From Amycolatopsis sp. CA-230715 (GTDB taxonomy: Bacteria; Actinomycetota; Actinomycetes; Mycobacteriales; Pseudonocardiaceae): 64,000 nt of DNA. The stretch is from positions 9,113,501 through 9,177,500 of the forward strand of contig NZ_CP059997.1 of assembly GCF_018736145.1 (NCBI RefSeq). The letters run 5' to 3'. Made by a program: the position numbers and the translations under genes. The notes under the pieces were generated by a model. It saw nothing but the letters and a program-made list of their open reading frames with translations, was not told the origin of the DNA and did not search any database. This document shows positions 17,430 through 25,071 of the stretch, piece after piece. Position 1 is the first letter of the stretch, and every line of letters begins with the position of its first letter.

Positions 17430-18065
17430 GGGGTATGTGCGGATGCTGCCGTTGAGAAGTAGGCCGACGAGCGCGTCTTGACGTGTGCGCCATGGTCCGC
17501 CGGGCACAGTCACGGCGGTTGTAGCGGTTCGGGCTTGCCAGCGGCGTCGACCGTCGCGTTCGAGGTAGCCGAGCAGAAGCGAATCTCCGGCGAGTGCGCG
17601 ATAGGTGCCTGAGATCTCGAAGTCTTCACTGCGTTCGACGTGAACGGTGTCGACGTCGATGAGGTCTTGGCTCGTTGCTGGCCGCACCTGCGACTCGATG
17701 GGTTCCGTTACGGAATGCGTGACGGGGGTGAGTTCGACGGGATCAGTCGCCGAGTGCTCGGCTGTTGGGCGACGGCCGGGGGCGTTGTCCGCAACATGGC
17801 CGACGGCGACAATCTCGGCGACGGTCGCCGGCTCAGCGAGGGCGGGCGCTGGATTGTGGCCGGATATCGCAGCACGGCGCGCTGCGGCTACAGCCTGGCT
17901 GGCGCGATCTAGCAACGTCAGCAAATCGGAGCGGTCGGGATTAGCGGCGAGCCGCGCGCGGCGAGCGCGCTGACGGCATGCCGGGCCGTGATACGTCGCG
18001 GGACGGCCGCGTCCAGTAGGAGGCGGCAACGTCTTCCCACAGCCCGCGCAGACTGGCGTGCCCAT
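17412..18065 (-). CDS. Hypothetical protein with N-terminal zinc-finger-like motif
   Basis: 217 aa. The first 35 residues hold CAGC ... C and many Arg (VCAGCGKTLPPP, GPACRQRARRARL), like a small zinc-binding DNA-contact motif. The middle is low-complexity, and the C-terminal ~70 residues form a compact domain ending RTYPTARQA. Not recognised as a named family. It is preceded by the palindrome-rich region 18066-18294, so it is probably regulated. There is no counterpart in element A. Confidence 0.6.
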   Translation of the reverse strand: MGTPVCAGCGKTLPPPTGRGRPATYHGPACRQRARRARLAANPDRSDLLTLLDRASQAVAAARRAAISGHNPAPALAEPATVAEIVAVGHVADNAPGRRPTAEHSATDPVELTPVTHSVTEPIESQVRPATSQDLIDVDTVHVERSEDFEISGTYRALAGDSLLLGYLERDGRRRWQARTATTAVTVPGGPWRTRQDALVGLLLNGSIRTYPTARQA

Positions 18066-18294
18066 TCGAATACCTCCCAGTTTTCGTGATGTATTTCGTG
18101 ACCGATGCGAGGACGAGTCTGCCGTGTGTCACGAAATTTGTCACGCATCGGTCCGTCATCATGTGTCCCGTACGTCGTCACGTGACCGCAGCAGATGTGA
18201 CGGTAGCGAAGCTGGCTTGAACTGGGAAAACGTTGTGTCCTGCGACTGTGAAGGCTCACTCTGCGCCCGTCTCACGGGGCACTAACTGCCTGCG
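18066..18294 (-). promoter_or_regulatory. Operator-rich promoter region
   Basis: Contains TTTCGTGA at 18082 and 18094, the inverse GTCACGAAA at 18129, and ACCGATGCG (18101-18109) facing CGCATCGGT (18144-18152). GTGAC/GTCAC units recur through 18200. The right part is related to 10960-11125 of element A. Probably binds an element-encoded regulator. Confidence 0.5.
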
Positions 18295-18684
18295 TCAAGC
18301 CGGTTTCAGGGGCTCGTCGGAGCGGCTGTCACACACAGGTGGCTGGACTTCGGCTCGCCTCGCGGAGATGAGCTGTGCCGCGGTGTCGGCGACTCGGTGA
18401 AGCGCAGTCACGTGCTCGGTCAGCCGGTCGAGCCCCAGCGGGGTGAGACGAAGCTTGGTTCGGCGGCAGTAAGCGCGGATCTCGACGTATCCCGCCGCGC
18501 GGAGGTGGTCGGTGTGGACAGCGCAGCTTCGCGGGTGGACGCGTAAGGCCCGCGCGAGCGTGAGGTCATCGCTCCATCGCATGTCGGCGAGCAGGCACAT
18601 CGCGAGCAGTCGGATCGGTTGGAGCAGTAGCGGGTCCAGCTCCCGTTGGAACGTCGGGACTGCGGGGCGTTCGGCCGCGGTCAT
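18295..18684 (-). CDS. Winged-helix transcriptional regulator
   Basis: 129 aa. MarR/ArsR-like spacing: FQRELDPLLLQPIRLLAMCLLADMRW (helices), RSCAVHTDHLRAAGYVEIRAYCRRTKLRLTPLGLDRLTEHV (recognition helix and wing). Homologous to the C-terminal half of the fused gene at 11126-11734. The start overlaps the stop of the preceding gene (ATGA), so it is the last gene of a three-gene minus-strand operon. Target unknown; the palindromes just downstream (18066-18294) are candidates. Confidence 0.65.
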   Translation of the reverse strand: MTAAERPAVPTFQRELDPLLLQPIRLLAMCLLADMRWSDDLTLARALRVHPRSCAVHTDHLRAAGYVEIRAYCRRTKLRLTPLGLDRLTEHVTALHRVADTAAQLISARRAEVQPPVCDSRSDEPLKPA

Positions 18685-18923
18685 TGCTCGCCTGCCGGTA
18701 GTTCGGCGTCCGGGCGGGGTGAGCGCCGAAGGCAGGGTGTGCAGGGCATCCCGAGCGGGCGGTCGAGTTGTTCGAGTTCACCGGGGCCGAAGCTTTCGCC
18801 GCAGTAGGCGGTCAGCCGGTCGAGTGGCGCGTTTCCGGCGGGGAGCGGGAAGAGGTGCGTCACGCGGCGGGTTTCGCCGACGGTGCCTTGGCGCGGGCGA
18901 GCGAGGATGATGCGGACGGTCAT
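18681..18923 (-). CDS. Small conserved protein with Cys motif
   Basis: 80 aa. Conserved AYCGESFGPGELEQLDRPLGMPCTPCLRR suggests metal binding by C...CxxC. Overlaps both neighbours by 1-4 bases (TGATG upstream, ATGA downstream). Element A has it fused to the winged helix. Function unknown. Confidence 0.6.
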   Translation of the reverse strand: MTVRIILARPRQGTVGETRRVTHLFPLPAGNAPLDRLTAYCGESFGPGELEQLDRPLGMPCTPCLRRSPRPDAELPAGEQ

Positions 18924-19339
18924 CAGGCGGTCCGCGGCAAGTAGGAGTCGGTGGGAACGGGCGTAGTCGGGGTGTGGTCCGTTCCCACCGACGTTGGGGT
19001 CCGGCCGTCCCGCGGGAAGAAAGGTAAGCGCGGGACGGCCGGAGTCTGGAGGCGACCGAGCAAGCGACGTCGGCGGGAGCGCTTTCGGTGACGTCGGGGT
19101 TCGGGCGCGGGTTCGCGAAGGCGGATCAGGAAGCGGCAGGCGGGGCAGGGGCAGCCGGGCGGAATGAGGCACGAGTTGATGACAACTTCGTGGCCGCAGA
19201 GCGCGAGGTAGCGGCCGTCCTGGTGTGCGCCGCGCGCGAAGGCTTCGTCGGTGACGGCGTGGTCCAGGTTGTCGGCAACACAGCGGTACCAGACCACGTA
19301 GAGGCGTGGTGCTCGTGGGCTGCGGTCGCCGGTCGTCAC
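18923..19339 (-). CDS. Conserved hypothetical protein, element backbone
   Basis: 138 aa. GTG 19339 was chosen because AAGGA lies seven bases upstream and similarity to the element A copy begins here. A longer frame to 19375 or 19441 exists but lacks a binding site. It shares VADNLDHAVTDE and a cysteine pair (CPCPAC) with its homologue. The C-terminal half is Arg/Pro-rich. First gene of the minus-strand operon, divergent from the HTH gene at 19508. Confidence 0.55.
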   Translation of the reverse strand: MTTGDRSPRAPRLYVVWYRCVADNLDHAVTDEAFARGAHQDGRYLALCGHEVVINSCLIPPGCPCPACRFLIRLREPAPEPRRHRKRSRRRRLLGRLQTPAVPRLPFFPRDGRTPTSVGTDHTPTTPVPTDSYLPRTA

Positions 19340-19507
19340 GTTCGAGTCCTTGTCTGCCGGGTGTGTTGAAATCATCCAATCTGGACCGAGGGCGCGAACC
19401 CAGAGCGGAAACGTTGGAGTTCGGTCGCGTAGACGTTGCACTCGGCTCGTTGACCTGCATCTACTGGTGTTAGAGTGATTCGCGGACCGGCGGGAGTGGG
19501 TGGCGCG
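19340..19507. promoter_or_regulatory. Divergent promoter with TTGAAATCATC motif
   Basis: Separates the minus-strand operon from the HTH gene. TTGAAATCATC (19366-19376) recurs exactly at 23510-23520, with a variant CTGAAATCAAC at 23490, in front of the excisionase-like gene. A common regulator is plausible. Confidence 0.35.
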
Positions 19508-20986
19508 ATGGGTAGTGCGTGGCGGCGTCGAGAGCTTGTTTCAGCTCGTAAGGCGGCCGGGTTGACGCAAGAGAAGCTGGCCGAGGTGATGCGCGTCGAC
19601 CGGTCGACGGTGATCCGCTGGGAGGCGGGGGACTACGCGCCGTTGCCGTTCCAGTGGCCAAGGCTGGCGCGCGTGCTCGGGCGTTCGGCGGACGAGCTGC
19701 GGGCGCTGCTCGAAGTGGGAGCCGCTGCCGGGACGGTGCTCGCTGGCGTCGAGCTTGATCCGGCGTTCAGGTGGTTGGACCGGCACGTGGGTGCGAACCC
19801 GGGCACGATCCGCAAGCGGGTCGAAGGCGTGCGGGTGGCAGCTCGGCCGAACGCGGGGCTTGGTCGGAGGCGAGTGGCGGAGGCGCTGGCGTCGTACTAC
19901 GGCGAACCGCCTGCGGGACACTCGATGTACGCGGCTCGGTGCGGCGCCGCCGAGGTGTTGACCAGCGTCGTGACACGGGCTGAGTGGACAGACTTCGCGT
20001 GTTCGCTGACGTTCGAGGGTGATCGCATCGCGCTGAGGTCTGGCGGCGGACGGCCGCCTGCTCGCGTCGACGACGCGGCCGCGGTACGGCGGCTGGCAGA
20101 GGCCGCGGCGAAGGACGTCCGGATTGCGGACGTGCCGATCTACCGGCTCGCGGACGTCCGGGTCGAGCCGGGTGCGGTCGCGGGCGAGGTCGAGGTGGCG
20201 CCGTTCGTCGAGTACGCGCTGACGATGGATCTCCTCGAACGCGAGCTGACCGACAGCTTGTCGGCGGCGGAGCGGCTCCGGCCTGGGGGCGCACCGTTGC
20301 GGGACCGGTACCTACCGGACTTCGCGACTGTGCTTGAGCTGCGGAACCGGTTGTGCGCGGGCGGAGTGCTCGCGCTGACGGCGATCGCGCGCCCGGCCGA
20401 CCCGTACCGCAGCGAAGCGGACTACCTGTTGCTGGTCCAGGAGCGATCCGCGCGCGTCGTGAACGCGGCGGGCAGGTTGGCGGTGATCCCGAAGGCGTTC
20501 CACCAGCCGCTGAACGATCATCGGGCGGACGCGCGGATCGGGGCAACGCTGCGGCGTGCGCTGGAGAAAGAGCTGTTCGGGCGTGCCGACATCGACAACA
20601 CAGCAGGCGGTCAGCGCGCGGCAGATCCGATGCATCCGGGCAGGTTGTCGGCGCCGATGCGCTGGTTGACCGAGCGGCCGGAGCGGATGCGGATGGAGTG
20701 CACGGGGTTCGGGTTCAACCTGGTCAGCGGGAACTACGAGTTCGCCAGTCTGGTCGTGATCGAGGACGAGGAGTTCTGGCCGCGGTTCGGTGGCGACGTC
20801 GAGGCGAACTGGGAGGCGGCGGGGATGCGGCAGTACTCGACGCGCGACGGTGACCTGATCACCGAGCTATTCGGCGAGGAGAATTGGAGCAACGAAGGGC
20901 TCTTCGCGTTTATTCAGGGGTTGCGGCGGCTCGCGCAGATCGGTGGCGATCGAGTGCGGATTCCGGATATCGAATTACGTTGCTGA
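19508..20986 (+). CDS. HTH regulator with Nudix-like C-terminal domain (paralogue 1)
   Basis: 492 aa. N-terminal XRE-type HTH (ELVSARKAAGLTQEKLAEVMRVDRSTVIRWEAG). The C-terminal ~220 residues resemble a Nudix fold (ADYLLLVQERSARVVNAAGRLAVIPKAFHQPL ... LRRALEKELFG), but the Nudix box is degraded here (RALEKEL instead of RELEEEL), so it is probably a ligand sensor, not an enzyme. Paralogous over its whole C-terminal part to the gene at 21322-22854, to which it is convergent around a small cupin gene. ATG 19508 is used; a GTG at 19475 is possible. Nudix and XRE genes are common controllers in AICEs. Confidence 0.65.
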   Translation: MGSAWRRRELVSARKAAGLTQEKLAEVMRVDRSTVIRWEAGDYAPLPFQWPRLARVLGRSADELRALLEVGAAAGTVLAGVELDPAFRWLDRHVGANPGTIRKRVEGVRVAARPNAGLGRRRVAEALASYYGEPPAGHSMYAARCGAAEVLTSVVTRAEWTDFACSLTFEGDRIALRSGGGRPPARVDDAAAVRRLAEAAAKDVRIADVPIYRLADVRVEPGAVAGEVEVAPFVEYALTMDLLERELTDSLSAAERLRPGGAPLRDRYLPDFATVLELRNRLCAGGVLALTAIARPADPYRSEADYLLLVQERSARVVNAAGRLAVIPKAFHQPLNDHRADARIGATLRRALEKELFGRADIDNTAGGQRAADPMHPGRLSAPMRWLTERPERMRMECTGFGFNLVSGNYEFASLVVIEDEEFWPRFGGDVEANWEAAGMRQYSTRDGDLITELFGEENWSNEGLFAFIQGLRRLAQIGGDRVRIPDIELRC

Positions 20987-21325
20987 GGGCCAGCGGACGG
21001 TCATGACCACCGATTCCGCCAACGCTTCCCATGAATGGTCGATTCCCGGTCCCCACATCACGTAATCGCCTTGGCGGGTCATGGTCTTGCTTCCGCCGGT
21101 GACCTCCACTCGAAACTCTCCGGAGATCAGCATGACCAGCGTGGTCCGCTGGTCGTCGGACGTCCACTCGGAGCGCTTGTCGCCCTTGGGGTGGTTGGCC
21201 CACTTGACTTCTACGTCATTCGTCGACCGAACGCCCTGCGACGGGTCGATGAAGTGGCCCACGAGCCAGCCTCGCGTGTCCGCCGCATCTTCGGTCGCAT
21301 TCCCGGCGGTCCAGCCGTCGCTCAC
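20975..21325 (-). CDS. Small cupin-domain protein
   Basis: 116 aa. The cupin core is visible in TLVMLISGEFRVEVTGGSKTMTRQGDYVMWGPGIDHSWEA, including the late His. GTG 21325 gives a four-base GTGA overlap with the upstream HTH/Nudix gene and is preferred over ATG 21340. Convergent with, and overlapping by 12 bases, the 3' end of paralogue 1. Probably senses or binds a small ligand; function unknown. Confidence 0.6.
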   Translation of the reverse strand: MSDGWTAGNATEDAADTRGWLVGHFIDPSQGVRSTNDVEVKWANHPKGDKRSEWTSDDQRTTLVMLISGEFRVEVTGGSKTMTRQGDYVMWGPGIDHSWEALAESVVMTVRWPSAT

Positions 21326-22854
21326 TGGCCGATCTCCCATTCGATCGAGGGGATTCTGACGCGCTCTCCGCCTATTTCGGCAAGGCGGTGAAGACCTTGC
21401 GTCATGGCGAACAGTCCTTCATTGCTCCACGCTACATCACTCAACAGGTCGCCGATAAGTTCCGTGTCCGTGGTCGAATACTGACGAAGTGTGGCCGATT
21501 CCCAGTTGGCTTCGACCACGCCGCCGAACCGTGCCCAGAATTCCTCGTCTTCGATCACGATCAGACTGGCGAACTCGTAGTTCCCGCTGACGAGGTTGAG
21601 TCCGAAGCCGGTGCACTCCATCCGTAGGCGGCCGGGCTCCGCCATGAGCCAGCGCATCGGCTCGGAATGCCTGCTCGGATGCATCGGGTCCGCGGCGAGC
21701 TGCTCGCCGAACGTGTTGTCGATGTCCGGGCGCCCGAACAGCTCTTCCTCAAGCTCGCGGCGGAGCGTTCTGCCGACCTGCGCATCTCGGCGGATGTCGG
21801 TGAGCGGCTGGTGGAAGCCCTTCGGGATCACGGCGAGCCGCCGCGCCGCGTTGAGCACGTTCCCCGAGCGTTCCTGGACGAGCAACAGGTAGTCCGCGTC
21901 GCCGCGGTACGGGTCGGCAGGGCGCGCGATCGCGGTCAGTGCGAGCACGCCGCCCGCGCACAGCCGGTCGCCGACGTCGAGCACGGACCGGAGATCGGGA
22001 AGGTACCGATCGCGCAGCGGCATCGCGGTCGTACCCGCGGCGACGGCGTCGACCAGCTCGTTTTCGAGCAGGTCCGCGGTCAACGCGTAGTGGACGAACT
22101 GCGCGACACCGAACGAGCCGCCGAGTTGGTGTTCACGGATGTCGATGCTCAACAGGCGGTAGAGCGGGCTGTCGACGAGCCGGGTGTTCATGGACAGCGT
22201 CTCGGCGAGTCGCTGAACGGCGCGACCGGCGGCGTGCTCGTCCAGGAACAAGTCCGCTTCCGGCTGTCCACTTGCGACACGAAGACCGTCGTACGGTGGG
22301 CGTAGTTCGCAGTCGAGGTCGAGCCAATCTTCGCAGGTCAGAACGCTGGTGTTCACGGCGAAGTCGCCGGCGCGGGCGGTGTTCAGACCATGATCACCGA
22401 GTTGGCTGCCGTAGTAGCTGGCCAGCGTCGCCGCGATGTCGCGTTGGCGAACCCAGCTCCGGCGGGCTCCGCGATCGTGGAGGCTTTGCGTGTCCACCTG
22501 CGCTACGCGGTTGGCGACGGCGCGGCGGGCAGAACCTGGTGTCCAGTGGGCGTGCCGGTCGAGCCACTCCAGCGCGGCGCCGATGTGGGGATCGGCGGCC
22601 AGACGTTCGTCGGCCGCAGCCATGTCGGCCGAAGGTTCGCCGGTCAGCTCGTGGAACCGGGCGCGCTCCGCGTCCGAGGCGCGTTCCAGTGCGATGTCCA
22701 GGACCTGTTGCATCTCCGACTGGGGTCGGCGGCTCGGATCTTGACGCCACGACGCGACGGTCCGGACGCCGATTCCGAGCTTCTCCGCGAACTTCTCATT
22801 GCTCAACTGCAACGCCGTTTGAAGGGCGGAAGCTGATTCGCCGGTCCAGCTCAT
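21322..22854 (-). CDS. HTH regulator with Nudix-like domain (paralogue 2)
   Basis: 510 aa. HTH near the start (LSNEKFAEKLGIGVRTVASWRQDPS). The C-terminal domain keeps a better Nudix-like box (LRRELEEELFGRPD). Long identical stretches with paralogue 1 (GGVLALTAIARPADPYR, ECTGFG-NLVSGNYEFASL) point to duplication and divergence. GAGG five bases upstream supports ATG 22854; an in-frame ATG at 22902 overlaps the repeats. The promoter carries three 13-bp repeats (22877-22922). Translationally coupled to the cupin gene. Confidence 0.65.
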   Translation of the reverse strand: MSWTGESASALQTALQLSNEKFAEKLGIGVRTVASWRQDPSRRPQSEMQQVLDIALERASDAERARFHELTGEPSADMAAADERLAADPHIGAALEWLDRHAHWTPGSARRAVANRVAQVDTQSLHDRGARRSWVRQRDIAATLASYYGSQLGDHGLNTARAGDFAVNTSVLTCEDWLDLDCELRPPYDGLRVASGQPEADLFLDEHAAGRAVQRLAETLSMNTRLVDSPLYRLLSIDIREHQLGGSFGVAQFVHYALTADLLENELVDAVAAGTTAMPLRDRYLPDLRSVLDVGDRLCAGGVLALTAIARPADPYRGDADYLLLVQERSGNVLNAARRLAVIPKGFHQPLTDIRRDAQVGRTLRRELEEELFGRPDIDNTFGEQLAADPMHPSRHSEPMRWLMAEPGRLRMECTGFGLNLVSGNYEFASLIVIEDEEFWARFGGVVEANWESATLRQYSTTDTELIGDLLSDVAWSNEGLFAMTQGLHRLAEIGGERVRIPSIEWEIGQ

Positions 22855-22876
22855 CGGCGCCTCGAAACGGCGGTGT

Positions 22877-22922
22877 GCACTGGATGTGCTGGGTTTGAGC
22901 ACTGCTTGCGCACTGGTTGTGC
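22877..22922. promoter_or_regulatory. Triple 13-bp direct repeat operator
   Basis: GCACTGGATGTGC (22877), GCACTGCTTGCGC (22899) and GCACTGGTTGTGC (22910): starts 22 and 11 bp apart, i.e. on one helical face, just upstream of the HTH/Nudix gene at 22854. A likely autoregulatory operator. Confidence 0.55.
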
Positions 22923-22998
22923 ATGGGATCGAGCGGCGTTTCCGCCTTCAATTCTAGGTATGGAAATCACCCAGTTCACCAGCTCGAATCGCCCGCCT

Positions 22999-23379
22999 TC
23001 AGCGCTTCGAACGGACATGCTCGACCACGGTCGCGAGGCTCGTCTGGACGTCTTCGAGGCGGTCGGTGATCTCGGACAGCCGCTGTTCGAGCGCGTCCAG
23101 CCGGTTCCACAGTTCGTGGCCGTCGTCGGCGGGTTCGTCCGGATGTGGCGGCGTGCGGTTTTGCAGTACTGCCAACAGGTGTTGCGGGTGCCAGCCCAGC
23201 GTGGTCGACAGCGCTTCGAGCGTGCGGGCGCTCCGGCGCCGCTCCACGGTGTGGTGCTGGAGCTCGCGGACGATCGCCTGCGACACGTGCGATCGCTCGG
23301 CCAGCTCGCGTTGTCGCCAGCCGAGTTCGTTGACCCGCATGTTGATCGCCTTCGCGACCGCCGTCCAGTCTTCCGCCAC
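22999..23379 (-). CDS. XRE-family transcriptional regulator
   Basis: 126 aa from GTG. The HTH is clear: INMRVNELGWRQRELAERSHVSQAIVRELQHHTVERRRSARTLEALSTTLGW. The C-terminus (LWNRLDALEQRLSEITDRLEDVQTSLATVVEHV) is a short coiled coil, probably for dimerisation. Divergent from the excisionase-like/WhiB/transfer operon starting at 23536, so it probably represses transfer and excision, as analogous regulators do in AICEs. Confidence 0.7.
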   Translation of the reverse strand: MAEDWTAVAKAINMRVNELGWRQRELAERSHVSQAIVRELQHHTVERRRSARTLEALSTTLGWHPQHLLAVLQNRTPPHPDEPADDGHELWNRLDALEQRLSEITDRLEDVQTSLATVVEHVRSKR

Positions 23380-23535
23380 GTATTCCTCCGCGCTCCGCCT
23401 CAGCGCCGAGATTAGCGGTTCATCGCGCTTTCGCCACGCCGCCTAGCGCATTACCGGCGGCGCGTCGGGCAAACGCGTCTTCATTAGCGCTGAAATCAAC
23501 AACATACTCTTGAAATCATCAGATTGGTCTTTCTT
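23380..23535. promoter_or_regulatory. Divergent promoter of the transfer operon
   Basis: Holds CTGAAATCAAC (23490-23500) and TTGAAATCATC (23510-23520), two copies of the motif also found at 19366. Both lie within 50 bp of the next start codon. Confidence 0.4.
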
Positions 23536-23748
23536 ATGAACTCGCGAATCACCTTCCATGCCATTCGAGAAGCGGCCTGGATCCTCGGCGTCCCGCGCGG
23601 TGCGGTCAGCCGGGCGATCCGCAGGGGAGAGCTGCGGCCGACGCTGTGTCGCGGCGGGCTGCGCGTGTCCTCGACCGAGCTGGCGCGACTGCTCGGCACG
23701 CCGGTGCGGGACGGAGGTGCGGCATGCGAGCCGACGACCTCCGGCTGA
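23536..23748 (+). CDS. Excisionase-like small HTH protein
   Basis: 70 aa from ATG 23536. It reads as a MerR/Xis-type helix-turn-helix: ITFHAIREAAWILGVPRGAVSRAIRRGELRPTL, then STELARLLG. Small HTH proteins in this position are usually recombination directionality factors or transfer activators. First gene of a run of overlapping plus-strand genes to 27199. Confidence 0.55.
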   Translation: MNSRITFHAIREAAWILGVPRGAVSRAIRRGELRPTLCRGGLRVSSTELARLLGTPVRDGGAACEPTTSG

Positions 23749-24059
23749 TCGGCATCGCGTGGCGGCTCGACCGCCTCCGGTGGGTGCCCTCGGACATCCT
23801 GACCGACGTCGTGACCAGCGAAGGCGTCTGCATGTGGCCGTCTTCCGACAACGAGCCGCCGGACGCGCGGACCGATGCGGAGCTGGCGAAGTCCTTGTGT
23901 GGCGGCTGCCCGGTCCAAGACGAGTGCCTGGAACTGGAGCTACGCACGGCAGGCACAGCGACGGTCGGCGTCTGGGGCGGGATGACCGACGACGACCGTC
24001 GCGAGCTGCATCCGCACTGGTTGCGGCGTGGCGAACGAGTCGAGCGAGGTGCCGAATGA
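23724..24059 (+). CDS. WhiB-like iron-sulfur regulator
   Basis: 111 aa. Four cysteines in WhiB order (GVCMW, then LCGGCPVQDEC) and the GVWGG turn followed by basic residues. WhiB proteins bind a 4Fe-4S cluster and act on sigma factors. Overlaps the preceding gene by 25 bases and the next by ATGA. Probably controls the element's own transfer genes. Confidence 0.8.
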   Translation: MRADDLRLIGIAWRLDRLRWVPSDILTDVVTSEGVCMWPSSDNEPPDARTDAELAKSLCGGCPVQDECLELELRTAGTATVGVWGGMTDDDRRELHPHWLRRGERVERGAE

Positions 24060-24385
24060 ACGGCATCAACGTGACGCCGACGCAGATTCTCGCCGGGGTC
24101 GGTGTGCTGCTCGTGCTCTTCTGGGTGTGGCGGTCGGGCGCTCGGCGGGCCAAGGCCGCGGCGGAAGCGACTCGAAGCGGGGCGCGCCTGGTCTCACTGG
24201 TCGGCCGGGTGCTGTTCAACGCCGGGTTGATCTTGGCGGTCCAGTGGGTGGTCATCGCGCACCAGGGCAACCGGTGGTTGTTGCTAGCGGTGCTCGGGTT
24301 GCCTGCGCTGTTCGCCGCCTACGCACTGACTCGCGCGTTGACCGTGACGACGGTCGACACCTCGAAGCGGGGTGGTCGCCGATGA
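24056..24385 (+). CDS. Small membrane protein
   Basis: 109 aa with two or three hydrophobic segments (ILAGVGVLLVLFWVW; VLFNAGLILAVQWVVIA; WLLLAVLGLPALFAAYAL). ATGA overlaps on both sides place it in the transfer operon. Resembles the small spread-type proteins of actinomycete plasmids in size and setting only. Confidence 0.6.
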   Translation: MNGINVTPTQILAGVGVLLVLFWVWRSGARRAKAAAEATRSGARLVSLVGRVLFNAGLILAVQWVVIAHQGNRWLLLAVLGLPALFAAYALTRALTVTTVDTSKRGGRR

Positions 24386-25071
24386 CACGGGCTCAACAAT
24401 TGGCGCGGGACGCGGCCGAAGCCGCCGAGGTTCGGGCGTACGAGACGGATCCCGACGTCGTGGCGTTGCGGATCGAGCGGGTCCGGCGGCAGGTCGACTG
24501 GATGTGCTGGACGGGGATCGTGCTCGGGCTGGCCTTCACGATGACGAACGTCCAGACCTTCGCGTCGGCGGGGACGCGTCCCTGGTCGTTGCCGTGGCTC
24601 GCGGCCTGGGTGCTGGATCCGACGGTGTCGCTCGTACTGCTGGCGATCCTCCGCGCGGAGCAGGTGACCGCGCGGTACCAGGTGCGGACCGGCGGCTGGG
24701 TCCGGCGCGCGAAGTGGTTCACGCTGGCCGCTACCTACGTCATGAACACATGGTCATCGTTCACGGAGGGTTCGCCAGCGGCGATCGTGCTGCACTCGGT
24801 GCCGCCGCTGGTGGTGTTCGCCGCAGTCGAGGCGATCACGGACTTACGGGACAAGTTGACCGACGCCGTGTTGGTGGCTGCGGGGCAACCGCGGCCCGGA
24901 CACGGCACGGGTCGCCGGAAGCTGTTCGCGGACTACCTCGCCGACGCGCGCACGAACTGGACGCCGGGCGTGGACATCACGCCAGCGTGGGTTCGCCAGA
25001 TGACCGGATGCTCGCGTGGTCTGTCGCCGCGGCTGGCGAAGGCGTTGCGCGCGGAGGTGGCCGATGACTGA
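24382..25071 (+). CDS. Membrane protein, possible DUF2637/Spd-like transfer protein
   Basis: 229 aa. N-terminal soluble helix, then about four membrane segments (MCWTGIVLGLAFTM; WLAAWVLDPTVSLVLLAIL; KWFTLAATYVMN; AIVLHSVPPLVVFAAV), and a basic cytoplasmic tail with a short HTH-like end. DUF2637 proteins occupy this place before the FtsK-like gene in many actinomycete elements. The match here is by layout and topology, so it is tentative. Confidence 0.55.
   Translation: MTRAQQLARDAAEAAEVRAYETDPDVVALRIERVRRQVDWMCWTGIVLGLAFTMTNVQTFASAGTRPWSLPWLAAWVLDPTVSLVLLAILRAEQVTARYQVRTGGWVRRAKWFTLAATYVMNTWSSFTEGSPAAIVLHSVPPLVVFAAVEAITDLRDKLTDAVLVAAGQPRPGHGTGRRKLFADYLADARTNWTPGVDITPAWVRQMTGCSRGLSPRLAKALRAEVADD

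Noticed and set aside
19508..20986. Functional Nudix hydrolase call for paralogue 1
   Set aside because: The Nudix box glutamates are replaced, so enzymatic activity is unlikely; kept as a regulator.
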